From positions 30,803,198-30,867,197 of the forward strand of contig NC_083577.1 in NCBI RefSeq assembly GCF_027579695.1: a DNA stretch of 64,000 nucleotides, given 5' to 3'. The notes under the pieces are model-generated. The model was not told the DNA's origin, did not search any database, and was given only the letters and a program-made list of their open reading frames with translations. The stretch is from Neoarius graeffei. Its lineage: Eukaryota > Chordata > Actinopteri > Siluriformes > Ariidae. The position numbers and the translations under genes are program-made. Below are positions 10,676-21,539 of the stretch, one piece after another (the stretch's first letter is position 1; each line of letters opens with the position of its first letter).

Positions 10676-12723
10676 GTCCTCAAATAAATAGACAGGGGCT
10701 CTATTGAAAGTGCAAACAAGAGGGGAGATAGGGGGCAGCCCTGTCTACAACCTTGATTAAAGAGAAAATAGCCAGATTGAATGTTATTAGTGGTAATACT
10801 GGCACATGGGAATGTATAAAGAAGGCGTGTCCATGATATAAAACTTTCACCAAATCCGAATTTAGCTAAGACTGCAAATAGATAGTTCCACTCAACTCGA
10901 TCGAACGCCTTTTCAGCATCAATTGATATTACTACTTCAGGCGTAACTGTAGTTTCTTTTGAGTAGATTACATTTAATAGAGTTTGAATATTATAATAGA
11001 GCCAATGCCCCTTTATAAAGCCAGATTGTTCCTTAGATAGTCGGAAGGACCTTCTCAAGTCGGCGAGTCATGGCCTTTGCAAGAATCTTTGTATCTACAT
11101 TCATTAAAGAGATTGATCTATAGGAGGTGCAAAGATCAGGATCCTTGTCCTTTTTTAAAAGAACACTAATAGAGGCCTGTCTCAATGTAGGAGGGAGAGA
11201 ACGGAGTGAGAAAGATTCAACATAAACAGAATAAAGCAATGGAGTAAATTGGCTATGAAATGCTTTAAAAAATTCGACCGGAAACCCGTCAGGTCCCGGG
11301 GTTTTATTATTTTGCATGTTTTGTAAAGCTGAATTTAGTTCTTGAATAGTCAGGGCAGAGTCCAATTGATAAATCCATTCTGGATTTACGGAGGGAAACC
11401 GAAGTTCATCAAAAAACGTGCATGTCGGCTAGACCTGGTGAAAGCTCAGACTTGTACAGGGACTCGTAAAAATATGAAAAGACAGAGTTAATAACATCCA
11501 ATTCCTCCTGGAGCTCTCCTGATCCATCCCTAATGCGAGGTATTAAACGAGAGGCTGTTTCACGACGCAACTGGTGAGATAGTAACCTACCAGCCTTGTC
11601 GCCATGTTCATAATATCTAGAACGGGAGTGAAGTAACATGCATTCTTCTTCGTTGGTTGTGATAAGATCCAACTCAGTTTGCAAGACCCTGCGATGCTTA
11701 GAGAGATCATCAGATGGGGCGGTCGCAAGCTGTTGGTCTACTGATTCTAAATCAGTTGAAAGCTTCTGAATATTTGATATCCTTAATTTTCTTATATGTG
11801 CCGAATATGAAATTATCTGACCTCGTAAATATGCTTTTAAGGACTCCCACAGTAGTGCCCTAGAGATGGGTTCAGAATCAGAGTCGTTAAGAGTAATAAA
11901 ATCCTCTATTGCACTTGTAATGAATTTATGGAACTTGTCATCTGCTAATAATAACGTGTTGAATTGCCATTGATTGGGATAGTGAGGTCTGGGGGAAATC
12001 TGAACATCTTGGGACACAGACGCATGATCTGAAACAATAATTGGATGGTACGATACAATTGTCACTTTTGGCATAAGATTAGCATCTACGAAGAAATAAT
12101 CTATGCGAGAAAATGTTTGGTGCACATGTGAATAAAAAGAGTATTGCCTATTGTATGGATTACAATAATCTCCACGGGTCAACATAGCCATTACTAGACA
12201 GGAAATTGCAAAGGGTCCTAGCCATTAATGACTGGGTTGAGCCAGGTTTAGAACAGTCTAATTGAGGATCAATAGCGCAGTTCACGTCCCCTCCAAAAAT
12301 CAGAAAGCAGTCACTCAGAGAGGGTAGATTTTCAAACAACTTGTTCATAAAGCAGGGATTATCAAAATTTGGTGCATACACATTAACCAGTAGGATAGGC
12401 ACCCGAAACAAAGTACCCAGAACTATCAGATATCTGCCGTCTTTGTCAGAAATGGTTTTGGTCAGTGTAAATGCAACAGATTTACCAATCAAAATGGCAA
12501 CCCCTCTGGCCTTAGAGTTGAAACTAGAATGGAATACTTCAGCAACCCAGGGACATTTCAGTCTGACCTGGTCTTTGTTCCTCATGTGGGTCTCCTGCAA
12601 AAAGACAATGTCAGGCTTCAAGCGTTTTAAATGGGAGAACGCCCTACACTGCTTAACAGCACCCCCTAAACCTTTAATATTCCAACTGATAAATCTTACA
12701 TTTGAGCTTATAACATTAGCCAT
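10676..12723 (-). pseudogene. L1 ORF2 (endonuclease plus partial reverse transcriptase), disrupted and truncated
   Basis: The start MANVISSNVRFISWNIKGLG opens an AP-like endonuclease: FLQETH (catalytic Glu), VNVYAPN, FGGDVNC, SRIDYFF and SDHASV. The reverse transcriptase follows: KTPGPDGFP, SISLMNVDTKILAKAM, QSGFIKG, ISIDAEKAFDRVEW (first catalytic Asp) and GCRQGCPLSPLLFAL. Sequence ends after EPLSIYLRTS, before the YxDD box. There are three frame breaks or stops, near 12180, 11400 and 11035. ORF2 would nick DNA and prime reverse transcription; this copy cannot. Confidence 0.9.
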
Positions 12724-13287
12724 GTAAAGTATGAATTAAGATAGGAGGCAGCCAGGATCCCGACCCCGGATTCCAGGAGAAAAGAGAAAAAAAAGGAGGA
12801 GAGGGGGACAAACAAACAACAGACTTAGTCAACTTACCCCCAAACCCGCAACCTCCCCCCATAGCACCTTCCACTACCCCATCCCCAAACGACAGGATAC
12901 CAGTGCTAACTCCACAAGGAGTCATGAACCAAAAAAACAAAATCAAGGCTTTGGACCGAACAGTCATCTTCACCTCGCTCCAATATGGTTGGAGCTCCTG
13001 CAAACTTTCCTCTAAGGAATATTCAGCTGAGGACAAGGCTGAAATATTAAACAACACAAAACCAAGAACCATCTTAAAAACAAAACTTGTGCAAACAGTG
13101 GGAGTTGAGGTGCCATTTACATCAAAGTCAACAAAACATAACTACAATAGTGAAATAATATTCAGAGCTATATTGTAGATAGCGCTGTTAAAAGTCGTTT
13201 TAGCACCACCACTTTAAAATGTAACATAACTGCAGTGGGACCTACACTCAGAACTGTGATACAATGATTTTGGAGTCGCAAACCGGT

Positions 13288-14222
13288 TTATTTGAGTGTT
13301 CTCACAAAAACTGCAGCTTTGCTGGGTGATGTAAACTCTCTTGTGACATCTCCTCTTGTGACCCGGAGGCGAGCTGGGTGTAGCAGCCCAAATCTTATGT
13401 CTGTAATGTCCCTGAGCTGGCGTCAGACATCATTGAAGGCTGCGCGGGCTTTTGCTGTACGCACAGTAAAATCTGGAAAAATGGAGATTGTTGAATCCTT
13501 TACTTTGATCTGCTGTTGGGCTCTGGCACATCGTAGGACATCAACACAATCTGCATAATAGTGCATACATGCTATTATTGGACGGGGACATTCACTGGGT
13601 TTTGGTTTAGGCTGAAGGGATCGGTGGGCATGGTCCACAACTGGCCCTTGCTCCAGGCAGAGAGCATCTTTAAGAAGGGTGGAAACTGTGGCCGCGTTGA
13701 CTGGGCTGTGCTCCTCGGGTAGTCCTATTATCCTGATGTTATTATGGCGAGACCTCGCCTCCAAATCTTCACATTTACTATCAAGAGTGGCAAGTTGGGC
13801 CGAAAATTTGTCTATTTTACTTTTGAGTGAAACCACATCGTCAATACATGTTGACAGCGAGCCCTCCATGTCATTCACAGTCATCCTTAGCACATCCACC
13901 TCCGACTTGATAGCCACCATGTTAGCAGTTAGTTCAGTTTTCACGCTCTGTAGCTCGGACTTTATCTGGATCAAGTTGTTTGCCATTGCCGTTTCTAATT
14001 CAGTTTTAAAAATGCATACTATCTCTTCTCGAAGAGCAGCGAGCAGTTCAACCTTAAAGTCTGCAGAAGCCATGCTCGAGGCGGCATCAGCCCCCTCTGA
14101 AGGAAGCGGCTGAGCAGCCCCGCTTCGCAGCAGGATAGTTGCAACACTATGAGGCGAGGATGAGGAGCGGGCCTCATCTGCATAGCTGCTGGGTTGCTCA
14201 CACTCTTTGGTTTTGAAGGCAT
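13288..14222 (-). pseudogene. L1 ORF1 (RNA-binding chaperone), disrupted
   Basis: The start MPSKPK is followed, after a frameshift near 14200, by a serine-rich leader. Then comes a long coiled coil with heptads (SELQSVKTELTANMVAIKSE and on), then SRHNNIRIIGLPEE, the RRM signature of L1 ORF1, and a C-terminal domain containing YYADCVDVLRCARA and FPDFT. A TGA stop interrupts the C-terminal domain near 13423; the frame then continues to TAA at 13288 (FVRTLK end). The protein coats L1 RNA and acts as a nucleic-acid chaperone. With one frameshift and one stop it is inactive. Confidence 0.9.
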
Positions 14223-14359
14223 ATCAACATGCAGCTTAGTCACAACAAGCTCTTGGAGTCAAAATGTAATGATGGGGGGTTCATGGAGATGCCCCAATGT
14301 TAGTCCCAAAGGAGTTCTGCAGGAGCTCCCGTAAACGCGTCTCACTCCATTAGTCACTA

Positions 14360-14750
14360 AGCCGGAAGTCCAGGGACACACTGCTGGGATGTTGAAGTTG
14401 GAGACGGTACGTAGTGGATTGTGGGTGTGATAACAGAATCTGCTCAGAGGAAGCGGGGGGGATCACCTTCAGAAGTGGAATCTGGTGTGTGTGGTATTAT
14501 GGTGATAAATATTTTGCAGTTTCTACACCACATCCAGCCCCTCAGCTCTCAGTAGCACAGAAACTCCAGAGGATCAGAGTGAAGCTGGACTGGGACAAAG
14601 GAAAACTGTTATTCTCCGACCCTCTCACTAACACACACTTACACACATTCACACACATTTACTGATAAATTACTGCCAATCCTATGTGTTACTGGTTCCA
14701 TAAAGATCCTCCCACTTGAGTGCTCTGTAAGAGTGAATCAGATCAGTTAG
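14360..14750 (+). pseudogene. Decayed B30.2 (PRY-SPRY) exon fragment of a TRIM gene, copy C5
   Basis: The sequence aligns closely with 61438-61814 in the TRIM gene, from GGGACACACTGCTGGGATGT (codons GTHCWDV) to the shared stop at 14748-14750. The L1 insertion removes the N-terminal half of the domain. The remaining part contains a TAG just after the DGT codons and at least one frameshift within the KRGG region, so it is not translatable as a domain. It shows that a whole TRIM copy once stood here. Confidence 0.9.
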
Positions 14751-14905
14751 CATTCATGTTTTATTCCAGTTCATGAATAAAATACTGCAGATTAAAAGAT
14801 TAGTTTTCTTTGTGTAGGTGTTTTTCCCCCCTTTTTGGAAACCCTGAAGCACAAACTGATTTTTTTTCCCAAGTGAATCAACTCAAAATATTGGCACAAT
14901 ATCTT

Positions 14906-15280
14906 AATCTCATCTCATTATCTCTAGCCGCTTTATCCTTCTACAGGGTCGCAGGCAAGCTGGAGCCTATCCCAGCTGACTACGGGCGAAAGGCGGGGTA
15001 CACCCTGGACAAGTCGCCAGGTCATCACAGGGCTGACACATAGACACAGACAACCATTCACACTCACATTCACACCTACGCTCAATTTAGAGTCACCAGT
15101 TAACCTAACCTGCATGTCTTTGGACTGTGGGGGAAACCGGAGCACCCGGAGGAAACCCACACGGACACGGGGAGAACATGCAAACTCCACACAGAAAGGC
15201 CCTCGCCGGCCCCGGGGCTCGAACCCAGGACCTTCTTGCTGTGAGGCGACAGCGCTAACCACTACACCACCGTGCCGCCC
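14906..15280 (-). mobile_element. V-SINE-like tRNA SINE, copy 3
   Basis: Full-length antisense copy with target duplication GCACAATATCTT at 14894-14905 and 15281-15292. The paralogous blocks at 46.9 kb and 61.9 kb lack a SINE here, so the insertion followed duplication. Confidence 0.95.
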
Positions 15281-15334
15281 GCACAATATCTTGAAAGAAT
15301 GAATTAACTTGAATAAAAAGATATCTTGTCAGTC

Positions 15335-15815
15335 CCCCCAGGATTCCGCAGGCCTTTTTTGTGATTGTTGTGGGCTAAAATGTCTGATGTTGCGGGGGGT
15401 TTCCAAAAAATTGCGATGAAAGTTGCGGTGTTGTTTAGGTTTTTGTTGCGATTGCACTGCAGGAGGAAGTGAAAGTTGCGAGAAATTGTTGCGATTTTCT
15501 CTTTTTGTGATTAAAATTGAGTGATATGTTAAATATTAAGTTATTACTGAAAAACTATTGATTAAAAAAACAAAGACACTGAGAAATGGTCCTATAAACA
15601 ACTTTACCAATATAAAAGATCACCAGGACTACAAAAATGCAGAAAAATAGGCTTTACTTATCCAAATGCTCCTGTTGGTTCAAAAGTTAAAGTGCAGAGA
15701 ACCTCACAGCACAACAAAGTTACCTTAAAATATAATATAAATGCCTCAGCTTTCATGTAAGAAAAAAAAACTATTAATACTACTACTGTGTGCAGGCAGT
15801 CTCTCCTGCATTAAC
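15335..15815. repeat. Unclassified insertion into block C5
   Basis: Begins GTCCCCCCAGGATTCCGCAG and ends near CAGGCAGTCTCTCCTGCAT. Neither end nor interior is present in blocks C1 or C2, where about 90 different bases occupy this place. It contains GTTGCG-type repeats (TTGCGATGAAAGTTGCGG and on). No reading frame of note; family unknown to me. Confidence 0.45.
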
Positions 15816-16145
15816 TCAAAAATAATGACTTAACATTTAATTAAAATCACGAATGTTTAAATACAGAATGAGCTGAAAAGATTATTTAATTTTATTGATG
15901 TATTTTAAATAAACAGAATTTGAAAGCTCATTTCTTTACTGTATTTGTACTTGTTAGCGTTTGCTGTTAATCTTGGGTGAAATGTTTAGCTGTGTGAGTG
16001 AGTGAGAGAGTCAGTGTGAGTGAGTGAGAGAGAAAGAGAGAGAGAGAGAGTGTGTAAGTAAGTAACGTGGCAAAAACAGAGCAGCCGCTCGCGGATTCAG
16101 AGCAAAATGAGGGTTTTAATCGACACAGTGAGGGAAGGCAATGTA

Positions 16146-17750
16146 CAACCCCGATTCCAAAAAAGTTGGGACAAAGTACAAATTGTAAATAAAAACGGAA
16201 TGCAATGATGTGGAAGTTTCAAAAATCCATATTTTATTCAGAATAGAACATAGATGACATATCAAATGTTTAAACTGAGAAAATGTATCATTTAAAGAGA
16301 AAAATTAGGTGATTTTAAATTTCATGACAATAACACATCTCAAAAAAGTTGGGACAAGGCCATGTTTCCCACTGTGAGACATCCCCTTTTCTCTTTACAA
16401 CAGTCTGTAAACGTCTGGGGACTGAGGAGACAAGTTGCTCAAGTTTAGGGATAGGAATGTTAACCCATTCTTGTCTAATGTAGGATTCTAGTTGCTCAAC
16501 TGTCTTAGGTCTTTTTTGTGATATCTTCTGTTTTATGATGCGCCAAATGTTTTCTATGGGTGAAAGATCTGGACTGCAGGCTGGCCAGTTCAGTACCCGG
16601 ACCCTTCTTCTATGCAGCCATGATGCTGTAATTGATGCAGTATGTGGTTTGGCATTGTCATGTTGGAAAATGCAAGGTCTTCCCTGAAAGAGACGTCGTC
16701 TGGATGGGAGCATATGTTGCTCTAGAACCTGGATATACCTTTCAGCATTGATGGTGTCTTTCCAGATGTGTAAGCTGCCCATGGCACACGCACTAATGCA
16801 ACCCCATACCATCAGAGATGCAGGCTTCTGAACTGAGCGCTGGTAACAACTTGAGTCGTCCTTCTCCTCTTTAGTCCGAATGACACGGCATCCCTGATTT
16901 CCACAAAGAACTTCAAATTTTGATTCGCCTGACCACAGAACAGTTTTCCACTTTGCCACAGTCCATTTTAAATGAGCCTTGGCCCAGAGAAGACGTCTGC
17001 GCTTCTGGATCATGTTTAGATACGGCTTCTTCTTTGAACTTTAGAGTTTTAGCTGGCAATGGCAGATGGCACGGTGAATTGTGTTCACAGATAATGTTCT
17101 CTGGAAATATTCCTGAGCCCATTTTGTGATTTCCAATACAGAAGCATGCCTGTATGTGATGCAGTGCCGTCTAAGGGCCCGAAGATCACGGGCACCCAGT
17201 ATGGTTTTCCGGCCTTGACCCTTACGCACAGAGATCCTTCCAGATTCTCTGAATCTTTTGATGATATTATGCACTGTAGATGATGATATGTTCAAACTCT
17301 TTGCAATTTTACACTGTCGAACTCCTTTCTGATATTGCTCCACTATTTGTCAGCGCAGAATTAGGGGGATTGGTGATCCCCTTCCCATCTTTACTTCTGA
17401 GATCCGCTGCCACTCCAAGATGCTCTTTTTATACCCAGTCATGTTAATGACCTATTGCCAATTGACCTAATGAGTTGCAATTTGGTCCTCCAGCTGTTCC
17501 TTTTTTGTACCTTTAACTTTTCCAGACTCTTATTGTCCCTGTCCCAACTTTTTTGAGATGTGTTGCTGTCATAAAATTTCAAATGAGACAATATTTGGCA
17601 TGAAATTTCAAAATGTCTCACTTTCGACATTTGATATGTTGTCTATGTTCTACTGTGAATACAATATCAGTTTTTGAGATTTGTAAATTATTGCATTCCA
17701 TTTTTATTTACAATTTGTACTTTGTCCCAAATTTTTTGGAATCGGGGTTG
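16146..17750 (-). mobile_element. Tc1-like element, family I, copy 2 (full length)
   Basis: Inverted CAACCCCGATTCCAAAA ends with TA at 16144-16145 and 17751-17752; length 1605 bp, orientation opposite to copy 1. It is inserted in the solo LTR of family B: the flanks CAATG and CAATAACC are contiguous LTR sequence once the element is removed. Confidence 0.96.
16315..17388 (-). pseudogene. Tc1-like transposase with two stop codons (family I, copy 2)
   Basis: The start [10 protein letters not shown] is followed by TGA in place of an Arg codon before QIVEQYQ. A second stop, TAA in place of Tyr, lies before SSKKKPYLN (17041-17043). The rest stays in one frame: SGESKFEV at the first Asp position (Asp to Gly, catalytic residue lost), [10 protein letters not shown], and [11 protein letters not shown] with the DD34E glutamate. 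It ends [10 protein letters not shown]. The first stop is shared with copy 3 at 20136-21534. Confidence 0.94.
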
Positions 17751-18110
17751 TACAATAACCAGGCCAGAGTCAATAACGGGGAATCCAACTGAGTCATGAG
17801 GGCGAGACAAATCATGATCATGAAACGGGCGAGAGTCCAAGAACCGGAAATGAGGAAAACACAGGCAGAATAAACACAAGGGCTGGGCAAACCGGACTCG
17901 AGAAACCGGGAAGCGAGAGAAAAGAGCAAACAAACAGAAGGCAAGGTGAAACCGGAAGGCAAAAAGGGCCATACACAGAAATGCACTCAGATACAACCGC
18001 TCAGCAGGCTCACGGAAACTGTGGAGGCAATACTGTGCAAAGAACTAAACAAATAGAGGGGTATAAATACAGACATAAACAAAAGGTATAGGTGATAAGG
18101 TACAGGTGGC

Positions 18111-18636
18111 CTCTTCTGCCCCTCGGACCTGCTTGATCCATCCTGGTGCCCTGTGTCTGGTCGGAGTTTTATCGCATCGCTCCTGTGAAGGACGGCCCCA
18201 TGAGGACAGTTGAGGGTTATACCTGGAGGATGCTCTGGACTCTTACAGTAATGCTTTTATGGCTGAGGACTACAGTTGACTTGCTAACTTTAGGATTGCA
18301 GTTGTCATGAACAATTTTGCATTCAAGTTTCCATCAATGAAGAGTTTATAAAATCAATGAAACTGACTTCATGTTAAAACTGTTAATGTTATAGTCAGGC
18401 TGTCTGTTGTTGTCCAAATGAGGATGGGTTCCCTTTTGAGTCTGGTTCCTCTCGAGGTTTCTTCCTCATGTCGTCTGAGGGAGTTTTTCCTTGCCACCGT
18501 CGCCACAGGCTTGCTCATTGGGGATAGATTAGGGACAAAATTAGCTCATGTTTTAAGTCGTTCAAATTCTGTAAAGCTGCTTTGTGACAATGTTTATTGT
18601 TAAAAGCGCTATACAAATAAACTTGACTTGACTTGA
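18111..18636 (+). mobile_element. LINE 3' end (L2-like) with CTTGA tail
   Basis: The 3' part GAGGTTTCTTCCTCATGTCG through GCGCTATACAAATAAACTTG and the short (TTGAC) tail is a very common fish LINE 3' UTR, which I associate with the L2/CR1 group. It is 5' truncated, has no coding sequence, and interrupts the family B LTR. The clade call is from memory of the tail type and is moderate. Confidence 0.6.
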
Positions 18637-18759
18637 TAACAATTAGAACTCGGGGGCGGATTGGTGGATTGGGTGCACGTGGTAGTGTCAGGTGTGTGAG
18701 GGGGATTGTGGGAAGTGGAGTTCAGAGAGTGAGGCGAGCCCGGGTGTGTGACAGTGTGT

Positions 18760-19500
18760 GTGTGCATACATCAACCTTTAGTTCCCCATGCCCTTACAAA
18801 ATCTGTACTTTTCCCTCACATACACCCATGAGCCCTTATACACGAGAAAAAAATTCCAATATATAATCCAAAGCACTGATTGTTTTATTCCACATTATAC
18901 ACTCCTCTTGTAATAGGCATATTTATCACACTGCATCAAGTTAAAGGGATCAAATAAGCATGTACTGAATAAAAAGAAATTTTAGATCCCAGAGAAAACA
19001 ACTGAATTAAAAAGGACTATTTGTCCAGTCAAGTAAACAATTATCTCCTAAAGAGAATGAATGAACTATAAACTTAATTATTTAATCTACATTGTATCAG
19101 TAATACCAGAATTATTGACGTAAATTTTGCAAATAAAATGTATTAATATTAAATAGTTCATAAAAATTATATAAAGTTCTATTTGACAAGTGTTGACATC
19201 ACCTACAATATTCCATTCCACCAAAGAAAATTACTTGAAATATAACAGCAGTGCTAAGTAGGTATGTTAATTAAAATAGTAGGTTACATGTAATTAATTA
19301 TATATAATCATGTCAAACAGTAAATGAAGGTTAGTAAAAGTTCCATTTGAGAAAAAAAGTGTTGACACCACAAGCAGTGTTCAATCCAACTAAAGATGAC
19401 TGAACCACATCAAGTACATGTAAACAAAGATAAGTGAAAATATTAATAAATTATGAAGTTAAATTGAAAATCTTCCCAGCAATTTATAACAAGAATTTAA
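18760..19500. other. AT-rich stretch, nothing recognised
   Basis: Sequence between the solo LTR and the hAT remnant. Two diverged internal repeats share AGTTC(C/T)ATTTGA and GTGTTGACA words (about 19165-19195 and 19340-19375). No gene seen. Confidence 0.4.
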
Positions 19501-19567
19501 ATCTTATTCCTTTTTGGAGTGTTCTTTGTTGTACAAAGATGTTGCAGATCTGGCACTAGCTATAATA

Positions 19568-19863
19568 TCACTGCTTGGGTAGCAGTTGTAGCTCCTCATC
19601 ACACTTCATTTTAATTTGCAGATATGCAGTTAATGTGTCTGCAGCCATATTTTTTCTGTCCTCAGAATGAATTTTCCTAACCAATGAAAAAGCCCTCTCA
19701 CTATTTGCATTGCTATGTGGGAGGCACAGCAAAGCAGAAAAAAGTTGTTTCAGCATTGGAAACCTGGCAACACCCAGAGCAGTTTTTACATTGAAGACCT
19801 TTCCCCAATATACATCGATTATTTTCCTGGTCAATAAAAGAAAATCAGAGCACGGCAAACATG
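19568..19863 (-). pseudogene. hAT transposase C-terminal dimerisation domain, remnant
   Basis: Encodes FPMLKQLFSALLCLPHSNAN and SERAFSLVRKI, the hATC signature with the conserved Glu-Arg-x-Phe-Ser core that carries the third acidic catalytic residue. It ends in a stop at 19568. Upstream continuity is cut by the Tc1 insertion at 19866, so it is a fragment of about 100 residues. In the living family this domain mediates transposase dimerisation. Confidence 0.82.
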
Positions 19864-20135
19864 TACTAGTGCATCTCAAAAAATTAGAATACCATGAAAA
19901 AGTTCCTTTTTTTCATAATTTAATTCAAAAAGGTAAACTTTCATATATTCTATATTCATTACATGTAAAGTGAAATATTTAAAGCCTTTTTTGTTTTAAT
20001 TTTGATGATTATGGCTTATAGCTGATGAAAATCAGAAATCCAGTATCTCAAATTATTAGACTATTCCCTAAGATCAGTCAAAAAAGGATTTACAATACAG
20101 AAATGCCCAACTTCTGAAAAGTATATTCATTTATA

Positions 20136-21534
20136 CAACCCTGATTCCAAAAAAGTTGGGACAAAGTACAAATTGTAAATAAAAATGGAATGCAATGATG
20201 TGGAAGTTTCAAAAATCCATATTTTATTCAGAATAGAACATAGATGACATATCAAATGTTTAAACTGAGAAAATGTATCATTTAAAGAGAAAAATTAGGT
20301 GATTTTAAATTTCATGACAACAACACATCTCAAAAAAGTTGGGACAAGGCCATGTTTACCACTGTGAGACATCCCCTTTTCTCTTTACAACAGTCTGTAA
20401 ACGTCTGGGGACTGAGGAGACAAGTTGCTCAAGTTTAGGGATAGGAATGTTAACCCATTCTTGTCTAATGTAGGATTCTAGTTGCTCAACTGTCTTAGGT
20501 CTTTTTTGTCGTATCTTCCGTTTTATGATGCGCCAAATGTTTTCTATGGGTGAAAGATTTGGACTGCAGGCTGGCCAGTTCAGTACCCGGACCCTTCTTC
20601 TACGCAGCCATGATGCTGTAATTGATGCAGTATGTGGTTTGGCATTGTCATGTTGGAAAATGCAAGGTCTTCCCTGAAAGAGACATCGTCTGGATGGGAG
20701 CATATGTTGCTCTAGAACCTGGATATACCTTTCAGCATTGATGGTGTCTTTCCAGATGTGTAAGCTGCCCATGCCACACGCACTAATGCAACCCCATACC
20801 ATCAGAGATGCAGGCTTCTGAACTGAGCGCTGATAACAACTTGGGTCATCCTTCTCCTCTTTAGTCCGAATGACACGGCGTCCCTGATTTCCATAAAGGA
20901 CTTCAAATTTTGATTTGCCTGACCACAGAACAGTTTTCCACTTTGCCACAGTCCATTTTAAATGAGCCTTGGCCCAGAGAAGACGTCTGCGCTTCTGGAT
21001 CATGTTTAGATACGGCTTCTTCTTTGAACTATAGAGTTTTAGCTGGCAAAGGTGGATGGCACGGTGAATTGTGTTCACAGATAACGTTCTCTGGAAATAT
21101 TCCTGAGCCCATTTTGTGATTTCCAATACAGAAGCATGCCTGTATGTGATGCAGTGCCGTCTAAGGGCCCGAAGATCACGGGCACCCAGTATGGTTTTCC
21201 GGCCTTGACCCTTACGCACAGAGATTCTTCCAGATTCTCTGAATCTTTTGAGGATATTATGCGCTGTAGATGATGATATGTTCAAACTCTTTGCAATTTT
21301 ACACTGTTGAACTCCTTTCTGATATTGCTCCACTATTTGTCAGCGCAGGATTAGGGGGATTGGTGATCCTCTTCCCTCTTCCCATGAAATTTCAAAATGT
21401 CTCACTTTTGACATTTGATATGTTGTCTATGTTCTATTGTGAATACAATATCAGTTTTTGAGATTTGTAAATTATTGCATTCCGTTTTTATTTACAATTT
21501 GTACTTTGTCCCAACTTTTTTGGAATCGGGGTTG
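20136..21534 (-). mobile_element. Tc1-like element, family I, copy 3 (internally deleted)
   Basis: Family I inverted ends with TA at 20134-20135 and 21535-21536. It is about 205 bp shorter than copies 1 and 2 because the stretch between the transposase start region and the 5' terminal repeat is missing (junction near 21383, at a CTTCCC repeat). It lies inside the family II Tc1. Confidence 0.95.
20356..21356 (-). pseudogene. Tc1-like transposase, family I, copy 3, long but start-damaged
   Basis: From [20 protein letters not shown] the frame stays open for 325 codons through both HTH motifs, the basic linker [18 protein letters not shown] (first Asp lost), [10 protein letters not shown] and [11 protein letters not shown] (catalytic Glu present). 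Upstream, the normal start region carries the same TGA before QIVEQYQ as copy 2, and the bases around the family start codon have been deleted. The last 20 or so family residues are cut off by a stop after GDVSQW. It has the longest open frame of the three but lacks a catalytic Asp. Confidence 0.92.
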
Positions 21535-21539
21535 TACAC

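Larger units (their letters stand above)
10673..14355 (-). mobile_element. L1-clade LINE, 5' part complete, 3' part missing
   Basis: On the minus strand a 5' UTR (about 14355-14223) is followed by ORF1 and ORF2 in L1 order. LINE copies are usually truncated at the 5' end. This one has its 5' end and loses the 3' half of the reverse transcriptase, including the catalytic YxDD box and tail, at the right border of the putative large transposon. The 5' end lies inside a decayed B30.2 exon, which is the insertion target. Confidence 0.88.
14751..16052 (+). repeat. Paralogous block C5 (downstream of the decayed B30.2)
   Basis: Segments 14751-14905, 15281-15334 and 15816-16010 align with 61815-62290, the sequence downstream of the TRIM gene stop codon. 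Landmarks are the AATAAAATACTGCAGATTAAAAG polyadenylation region, GAATTAACT and AATGACTTA words, and TGTTAATCTTGG. The block is interrupted by a V-SINE and by an unclassified insertion at about 15335-15815, then by the LTR starting at 16053. Confidence 0.82.
16053..18753 (-). mobile_element. Solo LTR, gypsy-like family B (fossil), split by two insertions
   Basis: TGT at 16053 and ACA at 18751-18753 bound LTR-like sequence. It reads on the minus strand from TGTCACACACCCGGG, with a TATTTATACC promoter-like word and GATTAAAA near the far end. Net length without the Tc1 element (16146-17750) and the LINE tail (about 18111-18636) is close to 570 bp. Flanks GAGTG and GTGTG match at four of five positions, but both lie in simple repeats. 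No internal retroviral genes are present. The LTR class assignment is inferred from ends and composition. Confidence 0.55.

Noticed and set aside
12341-12727. 128-codon plus-strand frame
   Set aside because: Antisense shadow of L1 ORF2.
17688-17996. Hydrophobic 102- and 92-codon minus-strand frames
   Set aside because: They run across the Tc1 end and the LTR with no conserved start or domain; overlapping frames in two phases point to composition effects.
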